A DNA stretch of 64,000 bases, from NCBI GenBank assembly GCA_022605425.2, contig CM061249.1:806001-870000 (forward strand), given 5' to 3'. This DNA comes from Hamiltosporidium tvaerminnensis. Its lineage: Eukaryota; Microsporidia; Dubosqiidae. How positions within the stretch are numbered: position 1 is the stretch's first letter; every line of letters starts with the position of its first letter. The notes under the pieces are model-generated. The model was not told the origin of the DNA. It saw only the letters and a program-made list of their open reading frames with translations, and did no database searches. The position numbers and the translations under genes are program-made. Shown in pieces: positions 34,300 through 46,572 of this stretch.

Positions 34300-36654
34300 T
34301 TAGATTTCATTTATATAGAAATAATACAAAATTTCGTCATTTATTGCGAACTTAATTTGGCATTTAGAAAGTTTTTTCAAAGTTAGTAAACAAATCCAGC
34401 AATCTTTTTCGGCGAAAATATATGGGGTAAAGGGGGACAAAGACAACTTATTTAAATTTGCAAACCTTTTTAAATATCTAAAATCCTCAATGCCCATTTT
34501 AACATACTGTAAATTCAAAATTTTCAAAGAATTCAGAAACATACAGTCAATGCCTAATTCGTAAAAATTACAATCTTGAAATTTACATCCCAGAAGATCT
34601 AGGTTTTCAAGTACATCAAATTTTTTTATTCTATTTAGATCTTCAAATCCTAAAACGTTGGATTTAGATATTAGAATACGTAATCTGATATTACACATCA
34701 GGTTCAAGCTTGTTAAATATCCAGGTTCGACCATACAATAAGATATATCTAAAACTTCTAAATATATAAGTCTGCTTAAAATATTTAAGTTATTAATGAT
34801 TTCTAGATTTAAGTCATTTAAATACAGGAATCTGAGTTTAAATGATTTAAAATTACAAGGCTTCCAATCAATTATTTGTTCGAGAACACAAGAGCTTAAT
34901 GATAAATATTTTAAATTTTCTAATCTAAAAATTTCATTTAAACCTGTTCCTTCAATCGTCATATTTAGAAAACTAATACTCTTTAACGATCTATAATTTT
35001 GTGCAAAATCAATTTTCAAAATTTTTTCTCCTAAAAAATCATTTTCAAAATGTAAAGTTTTCATTCCTCGTTTCATAAAAAGACTACTATAATTTTCTGT
35101 ACTAAAATAACATTGTTTAATAGTCAGGTTGTCTAATTCATCCATATTTTTTATCGCTTCGACTAAATATAATTCTGTTTGTTCGTCCGTTTCATAATTT
35201 TGCAATTTCAGAGTTCGCAAGAATTGAAAACTGAATAAGGCATTGCAGAATTCTTTAGATATTTCGCTAGTACAGAATGAAACTTCAAAACATAGAACAT
35301 TTTTAGGTTTACTGAACCTATAAAACTCATTTATAAAAGATTTTTCTGTCGATATACTATTGAAAGAAAGTATGAGAGTACATACATTTAATTTAAGAAA
35401 TAATGTCTTCCACAAAATTAAATCGATTTCAATATTTTCGAGAACTAAATAGTCCAATATTTCTGGAAATTTTATATATCGATCGATTGGTAGAATATTT
35501 TCAGGCATCCGAACGTCTTTTAAAACCAATCCTTTAAGTTTTTTTCCTTCTAAAAATAATTGAAGAACATTCATAGTGATATTTAGAAATTCTAATCTCA
35601 AAAACTCTATATCATTTCTACATGCAACACAAACTTTTTCTGTAAATAATGATGAAGAAGACCGTATAAAATTATAAAGCGCAATCGATTTAAATGTATT
35701 CAGCGAAAAAATAAGAAAACTAAATTTTGTATCTGGAATATCATATTCTATAAAGCCTTCTACTATCAAAGATTTCAAATTTATTTCTTCCAATAAAATT
35801 TGAAAGAACTTTAAAATGAATGAATCATGTAACAATTTTTCTAACAATAAGAATAATCTACCGCTATTTATTAATATATTCTTGTAAGGAATGTGTTCGT
35901 CGAATATTGAAATATAATAGAATTCTTCAATATTTTCTGAGATAATTAGATTTCCAGCTTGAAAAATATACTTTACCATATAAATGTTTAAAAAGCTCGA
36001 AAGAAATATTTCCTTAATTTGTAAATCAATTTTACACCAAAAACCTAAATCAAGTAGTCCTTCCATACACGTAAAATGTTCTTTTAAGGTGGGTTTTTTA
36101 TGATTTAAAAATACTTTAACAATTAGAGCCTGAAGGAATAAGGTCATATTTTTGTTCTTAACAGCTTTTAAATATTTCAAACTAAACAAAATATTTTTAA
36201 TATCTATATAATTTACTTCATCAGGGATTTCGAAAATGTCCCGAGTTAATTTTAGGGAATAGTACAAATTAAAATTGCATTCAATTTTTCCGTTTGGATT
36301 ATCTGATAACTCTAGGCTAAGAATATTATCAAGGACTTCAAAACTTATAAAATTATTTTTTCCATACGTAAAAGCACTGGTTTTTTCGTCAAATAAAGTC
36401 GACTCATCATTTAATAAAGTCAATTTAAAGTCTACATCATTTTGTACTGAATAAGTTTCCGTTTCTTGATTCCCAGTAAAAAACCTAATTTTTAATTTTT
36501 CGTTCTTTATAAAACCGTAAATGTATTTATAAGGAGAAACAGAATCAAGTAAACAAGAAGCATACAAAAATATAATCAAACTAGGTAAAAAGGTATACTC
36601 AAAGAGCCTTTTTTTATATCGAGTAGAAAAAAAATTCATCAGGATTGGATTCAA
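34300..36654 (-). CDS. Large leucine-rich-repeat protein, intact copy 2
   Basis: This 784-residue protein is the only intact member of the local LRR family. A hydrophobic segment at about 19-37 (EYTFLPSLIIFLYASCLL) is a likely signal anchor or uncleaved signal, after a basic stretch (TRYKKR). Residues about 70-280 form a non-LRR domain with the family block 'LTRDIFEIPDEVNYIDIK'. The rest, to the C-terminus, is a run of irregular leucine-rich repeats of the L..L.L..C/N type (for example 'LEVLDISYC', 'LENLDLLGC', 'LKILNLQYV'). Such repeats usually form protein-binding solenoids. Microsporidia carry expanded secreted LRR families thought to act at the host interface, which would fit but is inference. 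The second methionine (residue 6, base 36639) aligns with the start of copy 1 and may be the real start. Confidence 0.85.
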   Translation of the reverse strand: MNPILMNFFSTRYKKRLFEYTFLPSLIIFLYASCLLDSVSPYKYIYGFIKNEKLKIRFFTGNQETETYSVQNDVDFKLTLLNDESTLFDEKTSAFTYGKNNFISFEVLDNILSLELSDNPNGKIECNFNLYYSLKLTRDIFEIPDEVNYIDIKNILFSLKYLKAVKNKNMTLFLQALIVKVFLNHKKPTLKEHFTCMEGLLDLGFWCKIDLQIKEIFLSSFLNIYMVKYIFQAGNLIISENIEEFYYISIFDEHIPYKNILINSGRLFLLLEKLLHDSFILKFFQILLEEINLKSLIVEGFIEYDIPDTKFSFLIFSLNTFKSIALYNFIRSSSSLFTEKVCVACRNDIEFLRLEFLNITMNVLQLFLEGKKLKGLVLKDVRMPENILPIDRYIKFPEILDYLVLENIEIDLILWKTLFLKLNVCTLILSFNSISTEKSFINEFYRFSKPKNVLCFEVSFCTSEISKEFCNALFSFQFLRTLKLQNYETDEQTELYLVEAIKNMDELDNLTIKQCYFSTENYSSLFMKRGMKTLHFENDFLGEKILKIDFAQNYRSLKSISFLNMTIEGTGLNEIFRLENLKYLSLSSCVLEQIIDWKPCNFKSFKLRFLYLNDLNLEIINNLNILSRLIYLEVLDISYCMVEPGYLTSLNLMCNIRLRILISKSNVLGFEDLNRIKKFDVLENLDLLGCKFQDCNFYELGIDCMFLNSLKILNLQYVKMGIEDFRYLKRFANLNKLSLSPFTPYIFAEKDCWICLLTLKKLSKCQIKFAINDEILYYFYINEI

Positions 36655-39540
36655 GGACTTTTATGATTTTAATTAAGAAATTAGTAAAATATTTTTTGAT
36701 CTTTGGATAAATTTAAATTAAATATTTAAATAAATTCTACAACCGAAAAAGAACTTATTTAAATGAATTTTTTTGATATATTTGACTAAAAGATATGTAA
36801 AAATAATCATAGAGTTCGAAAAAAATATTTATAAAGCGCGATTCAATATCTAAAACAAATTATTTTCCGAAATTAATAATACGGAATGTAATAATATTTA
36901 TATCAAAACTATAAAAATTTCTTTCATATCATAAATTTGATAAATTCAAAAAATAATTTATTCTCTAGAAATTTATAACATATAAATATATTTTAGAACT
37001 TAAAATCGCTTAACAGAATGGATATGATAAAGAAAAACAATTCTCTTATTTCTACAAACAACCAATTTTATTAGAATAAAGGAACGGTAAGAAGAAAGGC
37101 GATCTCTTTGTTAGAGAGTACTTCAAACTTGGCTACCTTCCAGAGAAATATAGCACGGAATTCAAATGAATTCTAAATGAACAAGTGTATAAAAAAATAC
37201 TTTATTTACGCAAAATTCAGTTAAGGACATGGAAATTATATTAATATCGAGAATTATCATTGCAGATCGCTTATTGAACGCTTTATCCTCAATTTGATTT
37301 TAAAGTTCATTTTAAGATGCAATAATATATTTAGTATATGTTTAATACGTTTTGCATTTGAAAATAAACTTTCTATTTCGATTTTTATCTGCACAAGTTA
37401 AACCGGTTGCTTTATAATTTTAAGGTTCATTTTTTGAGCTCCTGTGAACAATTGAAGCAATAAAGTGTTTTTTGATCGTATAGCATCTTCTCAATTCTTT
37501 AAAGATATTTTTTTCGCGCCAAATGGTTTTATCTATGCTACTTGGCTTTCTTAAGGAAATCTTAGGGATCCTTTATCATTACCAACTGGCATTAAAATTT
37601 TACCTCCAGCAATTCGTTCATTGATATTAAATTTTAATTTTTTTGTGCAAAATAAATGAAATCTGTAGGTTATCCTAAGTAATAGTGTGTTTTAAAAGAT
37701 AATCTGGTTATATCATATACATATTTATCACACGAGCAATTATTTCAATTCCTTTTCTGAATCAAACTTGCTTTATTAATATGCATATCTAATTCCTTGG
37801 TTTCTGGAATAGAACAAAATACAACGAGGTTGTAAAATAAATTTTAGATATTTAGGCATACGAGCTATTAGTTATCATATGATGTAATATCAGACATCTT
37901 ATTCGTTATTTTTAAATCGCTTTGCATAAAAATATGATTTCGTTTCTCGCAAAATTACAATAAGAATTGTTTGTAATTTACTTTGCAATATTTAGATTGC
38001 ATTCGTTTAGATTTATTCCAGATCAAGTAAATTAGTTTTAATAAAGCCAGTAATAAAATGATCAATGCTGCTTTCATTGAAATTCCTGGTTTTTTCTAGG
38101 TAAATAAATTGTTTGAATTTAAACCAAATAAACAAAAATTTATGATGGTTTTTCTGATGTCTATAGGCGGAATTATCATATGTTATGTTATCAACTGCAT
38201 GTAGTTTTTTGCAAAAAAGCAGTCAGAAAATTATTTGATATTGTGTAAAATAAATTAAAAGATATTTTCAAACTATTGAGGTATTAATACTTGCTTTCAT
38301 TCCTTTTTGATTGGATTTATTTTAGATATAATCGAGATAAATTTCGTATTTGTGTTTAAATTTCCCGTTTAGTTATACTGCGTAGAAAAATCATTGGTTT
38401 TTGCAAACTTTTGATCATAAATCAAAATACTTGTATGTACTTAAAGTTTTTAATCTTTTTTATAACGACCCTAGTTGCGCCTGAAAAATTTCCTTTTTTG
38501 AGAATATACACTATATCTAAGTTCAATCAAGTCGCAGAATGTACAACCAAAAATATTAGAGTTAAAAAACTTAAAATATGAATTAATAATTGTTAAACTT
38601 CCTTGGCAAATCATATATGTTAGATTAATCATAAAAAAAAGTTATATTTTAATGAATTTATTTATACTGTGACCTTATTATAACATAACATCAAATAAAA
38701 CCCTGCTTAATTTTCGGTTTGCGATGTATTAGACTCAATGTTCGAAGCATATTTCATATTTAGTTGTATCCTTGCGGTAAATTATATTTTATGTAAACAG
38801 CTATTGGTTAATATAAGAATTTGCAATGGAATGAGCTAAAAAATTCGAAAAACAACAACAATATTGCAGATACTAAGTTTTGGGAAATTAATTGTAAGTA
38901 AATTCTCAAAATAATTTAGGTCTATTCCCTATCTTGCTATATTTACTCTTTCCTTCCTGGTTCACTAACTATTCAAATATACTGATTTCAGTTACTATCT
39001 GTTTGAAAATGATTAACCTTAGCAGTCAAATCCGTATGTTCTATTTTTTATTAACACCTCTTGTCTATTGAAGCCTTTAATGTGTCCAATTTGTTAAAAA
39101 AATAACAAAATACTTAATTAATGACATATTCTTCCTTTTAGGCTCTTTAATTGATTTATACCTCACAGATGAAAAAATCTCTCAATTTCTCGCTTTTCAG
39201 TAACGTTAATTTGAATATCCGTAAATAGCTATATTTAACACTTAAAAGAGTAATAATAATACAAATTATCTCCATTTTAAGTATACTAAATTTTCTAGAA
39301 TAGAAATTTGCCTTATTTGTTGCTAAAATAGAACGACTTATACTTTGTATAGTTCTTAAAAGCTATAAAAAGTTTATTCGTAGATCCATATTTTTAAGAT
39401 ATTGAAAGAATTTAATTAAAATTATAAAGCCTTAACATATTTTAATTTGATCTAAAATTTATCATGGAAACACAATATAAACAAGTAAAATAAAATATAA
39501 AAAATTCATAACATTTGATATAAGTTCTCTAAAAACTAAG
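36655..39540. other. Gene-free spacer
   Basis: No coding frame with support on either strand. It contains the RepB copy at 37087-37190 and otherwise nothing I can name. Confidence 0.4.
37087..37190 (+). repeat. Short dispersed repeat RepB, copy 2
   Basis: 'cgatctctttgttagag' followed by 'tacttcaaacttgg' and 'ccttccagagaaatat' pairs with 14640-14740. Its length is about 100 bp and its function is unknown. Confidence 0.45.
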
Positions 39541-39764
39541 TGAATCGAATCCGGCTCGCAGGTACATTTCGTCTTTGCCCCGGAACCTTTAAAACATTAC
39601 TCGTGCCAGGCTAGTCAAGATTTTTCTTGCAGAGTAAGCATTTTTTAAAAAGCTGATTCCAATTTTGTAATATAATTATATGTTAACAGAATTTCTTAAT
39701 TTTACACATTTTCACACTACTGTAGCCACTTCTTTGACTTCTAAAAATTCAACTCTACATTTTC

Positions 39765-39985
39765 ATTAATTGTCGGTTACTCCGTTGTGGTAAGCCCATC
39801 TAAAATTTGGAGTACAATATGTTCTATATTTTGTGTTTTAAGACCATCTTTTTATTTGTTGGCGGCTTTAAAGGGAATTTTGGTTAGTTATACATCACTG
39901 CCCATTTAATTTGACTCAATTAAGCTCTCTTCGTAATTTGGCTTAGATTCAAGTCCTCTTTGTCGATCAAAGGAAATTTTTTCGA
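39765..39985. repeat. Degenerate dispersed fragment RepC, copy 1
   Basis: Two blocks are shared in the same order and at similar spacing with 49038-49265: 'attgtcggtt' near the left end and 'gtcgatcaaaggaaatt' near the right. The minus strand between them has stretches that read like broken protein ('LDGLTTTE' here, 'FDGVTTVEEPTMDLNK' at the other site). It is probably a decayed transposon fragment of unknown class. Confidence 0.35.
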
Positions 39986-39993
39986 CCGTTTTC

Positions 39994-40398
39994 TTGGGAC
40001 AATCGACTGAATATATCCCTCTATATCCATGGGTATTTGTAGTCTATAAGCATACACCTTATGGTATTTTTTCACAATACCCCTTCAGGTCATGTGAAAG
40101 GAAATATTTCCAAACTATATTTATAAATGAGACCTTAATTTATTGCCAACAAGCCATACTTCGTAAGCATCTTTCATTCAACTTTTTGAAGAGAATATTA
40201 GAAGGTGATTCAAATTCCAATGCAGGTTATTCTATTTTCCTTCTTGCCTTAAATGAATATACCAGCTCATCATTACGAATTGAAACATGTTTTTATTCTA
40301 GCTTCAACTCTTATCTTCGCATATTTTTTATAACAAATTTACACCGAGTGGCCTCTAATTTGTTAAATATGATAATAAACTTAAGCAAATGTAAATAA
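39994..40398 (+). CDS. Unassigned 134-residue frame
   Basis: This plus-strand frame is of moderate length just after the RepC fragment. It opens at a TTG rather than an ATG in the annotated register. Composition is protein-like in places (RSCERKYFQTIFINETLIYCQQAIL) but no family is recognised. Its position beside a decayed repeat suggests a mobile-element remnant or a chance frame. Confidence 0.15.
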   Translation: MGQSTEYIPLYPWVFVVYKHTPYGIFSQYPFRSCERKYFQTIFINETLIYCQQAILRKHLSFNFLKRILEGDSNSNAGYSIFLLALNEYTSSSLRIETCFYSSFNSYLRIFFITNLHRVASNLLNMIINLSKCK

Positions 40399-42322
40399 AT
40401 TATGCCATAGAAATTGGAATTAGAAATAATTTGAATTATAAATTTGTAAAAAAAGAAACTTTATTTAGGTTTAGTATTTTTTTAAAACACTAAATCATGT
40501 TTTCTATCATTTTATGCCCGAAAAACAAATTAAAGAAGATAAAAGAATGGCTATTAAATATTCAATTTAATCGAGTAGTTGAGGTTAGTCACAAAAAAGT
40601 TGTTTTAAATATGGGAGAAATTTCTTCATAGAATTATTAATAATTTACTTTAGGTGCCCATCTTTTGTTTGCGTCCTTTGAATATTTTCTGCACTTCCTT
40701 TGGAGAATTATCTTTACAGATAGGAAGTACTAGAAACCTAAATGAAACTTAAACAAATGTATTTAGTTATCGAATTGGGTTGGAAATACTCAAATAAAAT
40801 TTTTTATGATGATTTTATACATTTATGTTGAAACCATCACAGAATTAGCACATCTGCTCTTTTCAAATCGAGCGCAGACTATATTTTTGACATCAGCTGT
40901 AATCTTCATTAGAAATTTTACAGTGTTTGTAACTAAATCAAAAAAAAGAGAATCTGGTCATTTCAATGTATCTGAAGTTTCTTTTGCGAACTAGATTGAA
41001 AAATGCTCTTTTATAAGTTTAAATATTATTGCGCCGATTAAAATGTGAGCAAATTTTTTTTGTGATTTAAAAAAGACTATTTTTCAACAAAATAAGTTAA
41101 TTGGGGTGTACAATTGAAGACAGATTATTATTCTTTTTTTCTTGCTAGTTTAGATTGAGATAATTTGTCTTTTTGATTAAATAGGCATAATAAAAAGCTT
41201 CTATTGCCACCGTTGATTTCATCTTGCAATAGAATGATTTACTCTATATAAAAATATTTAAGTGTTTATTATATCTTTAATGAATCTAGTGAATACTTTA
41301 CTCTCAAACTACAAACTACCTTAAGATATTTTAAACACTTTCTCAATTTTTTTCATTGAATTCAGGAATTAAAGACTATTGCCAGCATGCATTTTATATT
41401 GTTTATCGTGAGTTTCCTTGGATTTTTTGCTTCTGACAAGCCCAAGCATTTTGAATGACAATGATCATAAATATAAATACAACTTATTGTACCTGACACT
41501 AAACCACGTCTTTTTTTACAGTCTTGGATACAATAATTACAATAGTTTGTTTTTATACTCTTTTAATGCTATCACTTACAATAAATTTTATGTTTTCCCA
41601 TCAAGATTGTTACTTTTAAATGATCCAGCGTTTATCTAAAAAATAACTGCCGAGTGATCCTGCTATAAATGTAAAATTATTTAAAATCTCTAATTGTAAT
41701 TTATAATATAAATAAATTTCTCGGGTTTTTGACAGTACTTGAACTATATACACATATCTTTTGTTGTTTAAGACCAATGAAAATCATTGTATATGTTTTG
41801 TTTGTTAGAACATTGTGCAATTTTATTATCTATAATGTCTTCTATTCTCTTTGCTACCCTATTAGCAAACAAAATGATGTTTTTATATTTATTAATTTTT
41901 TATGAACATATGTTTAAAACTCGCCAATAATACAATATTCAAAAAATTTGCTGATCGTAAAAGATCTACCATGTTTGGTTAATTAAAATTTATATGAGAA
42001 ATAACTTAGGTGGATGAGTTCTATGAAATTAGTTGTTGGAACAAGAATTTTTGAAAAAATTCTAATTTCAAAGTTTTACATTTTTCTAAACGAATTTTAG
42101 TATATTTCCAGTTATTTTAAGAATGTTTCACTCTCTAATAAGTTTTTAGAATGTATTTTAGGGACTTATATAGAGGTTGATAGTAAACAACACATATTAC
42201 TACATGGTTGTCTAGATAAAAAAAATTTAGATCGCCTTTCTTCTTGAAAATTCTGTATTCATTATCAATTTCCCCTTTTTTATAAGTATATATGTTTTTA
42301 AAATTCGAAAAATAACAAAAAA
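40399..42322. other. Gene-free spacer
   Basis: Short frames only, lacking an ATG or any recognisable domain. No matched repeat. Confidence 0.35.
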
Positions 42323-42468
42323 GAACTAGTAAGGCTAACTATGTATTTCTAACCAAACTTGAAAATTAATGCGTTTCCATACCGCATCCTATAATGAACT
42401 AGTAAGGCTAACTATGTATTTCTAACCAAACTTGAAAATTAATGCGTTTCCATACCGCATCCTATAAG
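42323..42468 (+). repeat. Perfect 73-bp tandem duplication
   Basis: Two head-to-tail units (42323-42395 and 42396-42468) are identical over 72 bases. Each starts 'gaactagtaaggctaac' and ends 'ccgcatcctataa'. A third, worn start ('gaaatagtaaagct') follows. The identity implies a very recent event. Confidence 0.95.
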
Positions 42469-43159
42469 GAAATAGTAAAGCTTAAGGTTTTTACCGATAA
42501 AATTTCGCCAATTTGAGTAGATATGGGAAATGTAATGTTTTTTTTCTTATTTAAATAAAAATATTGATGATAAAGTAAATTTTAAAAAGCAAAAACCTAT
42601 CGAAGACATAATTTAATTTTATTTGGCTTATTTTTGACACATCTAAAGCTCTTGCGACGTCCCAGATACCCGAAGGTCGTAATACAAGCCAATAGCTAAA
42701 TTTCGCATTAATAAGAAATATTCTAACAGCTTCTATTCTTCAAAACGTATTTTTTTCGAAAAGCGTTCGATTAATACAAAAAACCGCTTTGTTAAATCAA
42801 GGTTTGGATACTAAACTTCGTTAATAATGCAAATAATTGCTTGTTATATTGACGTTGTAGATAAAATTAATTTAAAAATACAGAACATATGATTAAATTG
42901 TAGAGTTTATACCTGACGATTATGGGTCAAAAGGTGTTTAGCAGCACTATGTACAAAATAAAATGTCTCTTTAAACTCATTATGTTGTAAGGGGCAATAA
43001 TAAGATAAACAAAAGCATATTTCTGACCTAATACATATATATTTATTCATACTTTTGATTTTAAAATATAAATTTTTATATATATTGTTTACTATAAGTC
43101 GTACTTCAAAGAATGTAAATACCTATGAATACAAAGACATACGTTTTATCGAAAGCGCT

Positions 43160-43300
43160 TAAGAAGCCAATCGAAATAATTTTCATTGGTCGAGAAGAGA
43201 ACTTGAGTCGAGGCAAAATACCAAAGAGAGCCGGGGAAGATGCCATTGGTTTTATTACCTGAGCCGAGAGTCCGAGGAATCAACAATAGCTTTAAAACAA
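43160..43300 (+). mobile_element. LINE 3'-end fragment, copy a
   Basis: Blocks 'gaagagaacttgagtcg', 'ccaaagagagccggggaag', 'gccattggttttatt' and 'acctgagcc' align in order with 59090-59200. There the same sequence follows the C-terminal coding remnant of a decayed LINE. No coding sequence of the element is recognisable upstream, as expected for a 5'-truncated insertion. Confidence 0.5.
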
Positions 43301-44680
43301 ATTTAATCGGAGAAAGATGGTATTAAACATCGTAAAACATATAATAACACCCCTCTTATTTCAGATAGAGGAAACCACTAGGGGAAACTAACATTAATAT
43401 AAAAGAAGATTTGAATCAGAAGAAGAAAAAAAATAGCGGTAAAGAAGCAGAAGAATATATATAAACGTGTATAAATAGGTATAGCTTAGAAATCTACCAC
43501 ATAAATTTATTTTTACAGTTAAAAATATATATTTTTTTGAATGTCTAAGAGAAAACTTAAATCTTTTCTTTGAGAATATTGATGATAAATTAAAAGGCTC
43601 ACTATGGTCCATTAATATGAAGGCAAATAATTCCTTGACTCTTGGGTCCTTATATATAAGGCAATATAGTTTTCGGCTAAAAGTTTAGAGATCTTTAGCT
43701 CAAGTAATAAAAATTGGAGGATCAATCATTTCGTCCAGCTTATTTTTTTCTTTTCGTTTATTATAAAATCTGTTTCTATAGGCTCAGAGATATATTAGGA
43801 TTAAATTTTTATTTCTTGAATAGTCATGTATAATTTCACATTTTATCATTCCTGGAATAGTCATACATAATTTAGTTTTAATTTATTTATTTTAGTCTTC
43901 TTTTACCTCTTGATACCAAGTAAAAACCAATAACAGCAACATTTTCTGTTATTAATCAAGGTTTCAGCCTTTTCTGTGTTATCCCTCTTCTGCGTAAATC
44001 TCCTTTTTCTTCGATGATTTGAACAATCACAGTTTCATATATTTCTTCGAACCACACTTTACCTTTTAATTCAATAAGTCATGGTCTGGTTTTCCCATAC
44101 CAGTCTATTTTGAGGAATTCTCTTATTCTCCATTTTTTTAGTTTCTTTAACCCCGGAATATCGGAATTGTCCATATACTCAGCGTGATTAATAAATATCC
44201 CATCAAACCTTATAATTATTTCACAAACTCATTATCAACCAAATAGTTTTGGATGGGCATATTGTTTCATTATCTTAAAATTTATAATTGATTTGATTTA
44301 AAAATTTTAAATCTAATAACTAAGAGCTATACAACTATGAATTAGCTAATGTAGCATATCCCGAGAAAATCCTTTTTTTGAGACAAAAGGAAACACTTAC
44401 TAGCCTTAAGATTAACGAAAAGAAAAGCATAATATAATAAAAATAGGTGGTTTACGAAACAGAATAGGCAAAAATATTGAGCATGAGCTCTGAAAAATTA
44501 AAGGCAACGAGATGGAAAGAGGAAAAATATGCGGATCAAAAAAATATCGATTTATAATTAGAAAATGTTCGGAGTCAGATAAAATTGCAGAAAATGACAT
44601 GTTAAAAGGTATATAATTACAGATCGGATGAGGCTATAGAATTCTAATGAAAATATTAAGAAATTAAAGCCCAAACTAGC
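43301..44680. other. Spacer with possible minus-strand transposon relics
   Basis: The stretch at about 43900-44260 is less AT-rich than its surroundings and has several broken minus-strand frames. No family can be named. Frames at 43394-43612 and 44412-44600 are not supported. Confidence 0.3.
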
Positions 44681-44995
44681 CTACTGCCACGCGTTGCTGC
44701 GATTTTGGAAGAAAGAAATTCCCGGGATATCGAAATTAAAACAAATTTCAAATTTAGTCGTTTTGATATTTTTTATCACTTTATCTAGAGGCCTTTCAGA
44801 AATAAAATATTTTTTGGTCCGTCGTCTGACGTGTTTACGAATATACCGAGAGTTCGGCATACACATGGAGTAGCCAAACAGAGTTACCCTGTGCGAGAAG
44901 AACGGATCTTCAAAATATTTCCACGCATTTGCAGCAATTAGATCATAATTTGCTTTTTTCATGGCAAAGGTGAGGCTCACAGAATTTTTAAACAT
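44681..44995 (-). CDS. Unassigned 104-residue frame, possibly a transposon relic
   Basis: The frame starts at a real ATG and has a clearly protein-like composition with mixed codon endings. It is rich in aromatic and basic residues (SRYIRKHVRRRTKKYF at about 49-64) and less AT-rich than nearby genes. No domain is recognised. It stands alone in a stretch with other broken minus-strand frames, so a remnant of a mobile element is as likely as a small gene. Confidence 0.3.
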   Translation of the reverse strand: MFKNSVSLTFAMKKANYDLIAANAWKYFEDPFFSHRVTLFGYSMCMPNSRYIRKHVRRRTKKYFISERPLDKVIKNIKTTKFEICFNFDIPGISFFQNRSNAWQ

Positions 44996-46271
44996 GATAA
45001 TTTAAAAAGAAAATTTGGTAGACTTACTAGAATGCTTGGTAACAGTAATATTTCCCTTTTGGTTTTTCATATAACATTGTGGCTCTGATGATATTTTTTA
45101 TTCCGAAAGGCTCGTGCCCTTACATAGCTGTAGTGAATTATTATTTCCGGGAAACTGATAGTCATTTTGATTTTAATAATAAAATTTACGTGGAATACCT
45201 AGAAAGTTATTAGAATTTAGAAAATTGTTATGTAAATGACAACTTCGTCTGTATTGATAATTTTATCGATTGACTCATATGCTTTAGCTCTGACCGGTAT
45301 TTCAATTGTATTTTAAAATTTATATTCTTCAAATCATTGTTACTAGCTGCTAATATCGCACATTTTTTGGGGTTTTAATGATTTTTTTTATTTTACAATG
45401 ATAATTTGGAAAAAAAAATTGAATCAAATTGTCTTTAATTGATGTTAGCGTATAAAAGGTATTTGAAACTGTAATAAATTTTGCTATACTTGATCTATCT
45501 TCCCGCTTTTAATATTTAGTAATTTTTTCGCGAAAGGTTCGAGAAATGTTTCATTTTAAAGCTGAACTGATATTTTTGTGTTCTAAATGTATTTCTTTTT
45601 TTTAATAAAATAATGATATGCAACATGTATTTAGTTCCTGCCTGTATTTATCGCAGATTAACTTGCAAGGATTGTCCGAAATTACTGTAAATAAAATTGG
45701 GCACTGCCAAAGGAATGTATACTAACTCTTAAATATTGCTGTTTACTTCCACGTTTTTCTATTGCTTTTTTATATGCTATTGTGTATTCTTTCTGTGTAA
45801 TAGGTTAATATATCTGGTAAAATTCATATATTCTGGAAGATTCGTGATATTGCATTTTAGCGTCTCATTGGTTTTGTAAATTAACTAAAATAACGTGCCA
45901 AATTTGCTGTTTAGACCACTAAGTAATAGTTTTTGCAATTCTAGAAAAATAATATAAACTGAAGGTGAGAAATGGATGACACAATTTAATTTTTTTTGTA
46001 GTTATTAACGCCAATTTGCACCGTTACACTTACTTCCTTACTTTACTTTATATCAACACCCTTCTACTTCCTACATTTACAGAAAAACCTGTGAACCAAT
46101 ATATAAATTTAATAACAACCTTTATACTACTATTGCGCATTAGCAGTCTGAATCTACTAATATTTGTATTAACATCCCATTTAAGCACCTCATTTTTATT
46201 ACCATTTTTTAATTAAAGTCTTATAATTAACCTTTTTAGTTAATATACATTTATATAGAAAATAGACCTCT
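44996..46271. other. Gene-free spacer
   Basis: The plus frame at 46016-46216 opens with TTG and has no recognisable domain. A pyrimidine-rich patch spans it. Nothing else was seen. Confidence 0.35.
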
Positions 46272-46517
46272 TTATACAAATAATAGAAACCTTAATACAA
46301 GTGATATGACACAGATTCGTATACATATTAAATCAAAGTAAAGATAGCTAATGAAGTTTAAGAATATATTTTTACTTTTTTCCATTTTCTTTATTAAATG
46401 TGAAATATAATCCGTTTTCACGAGTGAACAGTTAGTTAAATATAAGAGAAAATATGCAATCCAAAACTTTAGAATACTTATACAAAAAATTCCACGTTTT
46501 TCTTTCACATCTCTCAC
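46272..46517 (-). CDS. Small putative membrane protein downstream of LRR copy 3
   Basis: This 81-residue frame from a real ATG follows LRR copy 3 by only 55 bases on the same strand. It has two hydrophobic stretches (about 10-28 and 53-80). It is not recognisable as an LRR and has no homologue near the other two LRR copies. Close same-strand spacing is its main support; composition alone would be compatible with chance. Confidence 0.25.
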   Translation of the reverse strand: MRDVKEKRGIFCISILKFWIAYFLLYLTNCSLVKTDYISHLIKKMEKSKNIFLNFISYLYFDLICIRICVISLVLRFLLFV

Positions 46518-46572
46518 CCAATTGTAAAATATCTACAAAGTGTCAAAACCATGGCTAATTGTTAAAATATGA

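Noticed and set aside
39541-39620. tRNA-like sequence on the minus strand ('gccggattcgattc' with an upstream 'tggcacgag')
   Set aside because: The T arm does not pair and no acceptor stem can be formed. It may be a worn tRNA or SINE head but is not supportable as a gene.
46016-46216. 66-residue hydrophobic plus-strand frame
   Set aside because: It opens at TTG, has no family resemblance, and lies in pyrimidine-rich sequence where such frames arise by chance.
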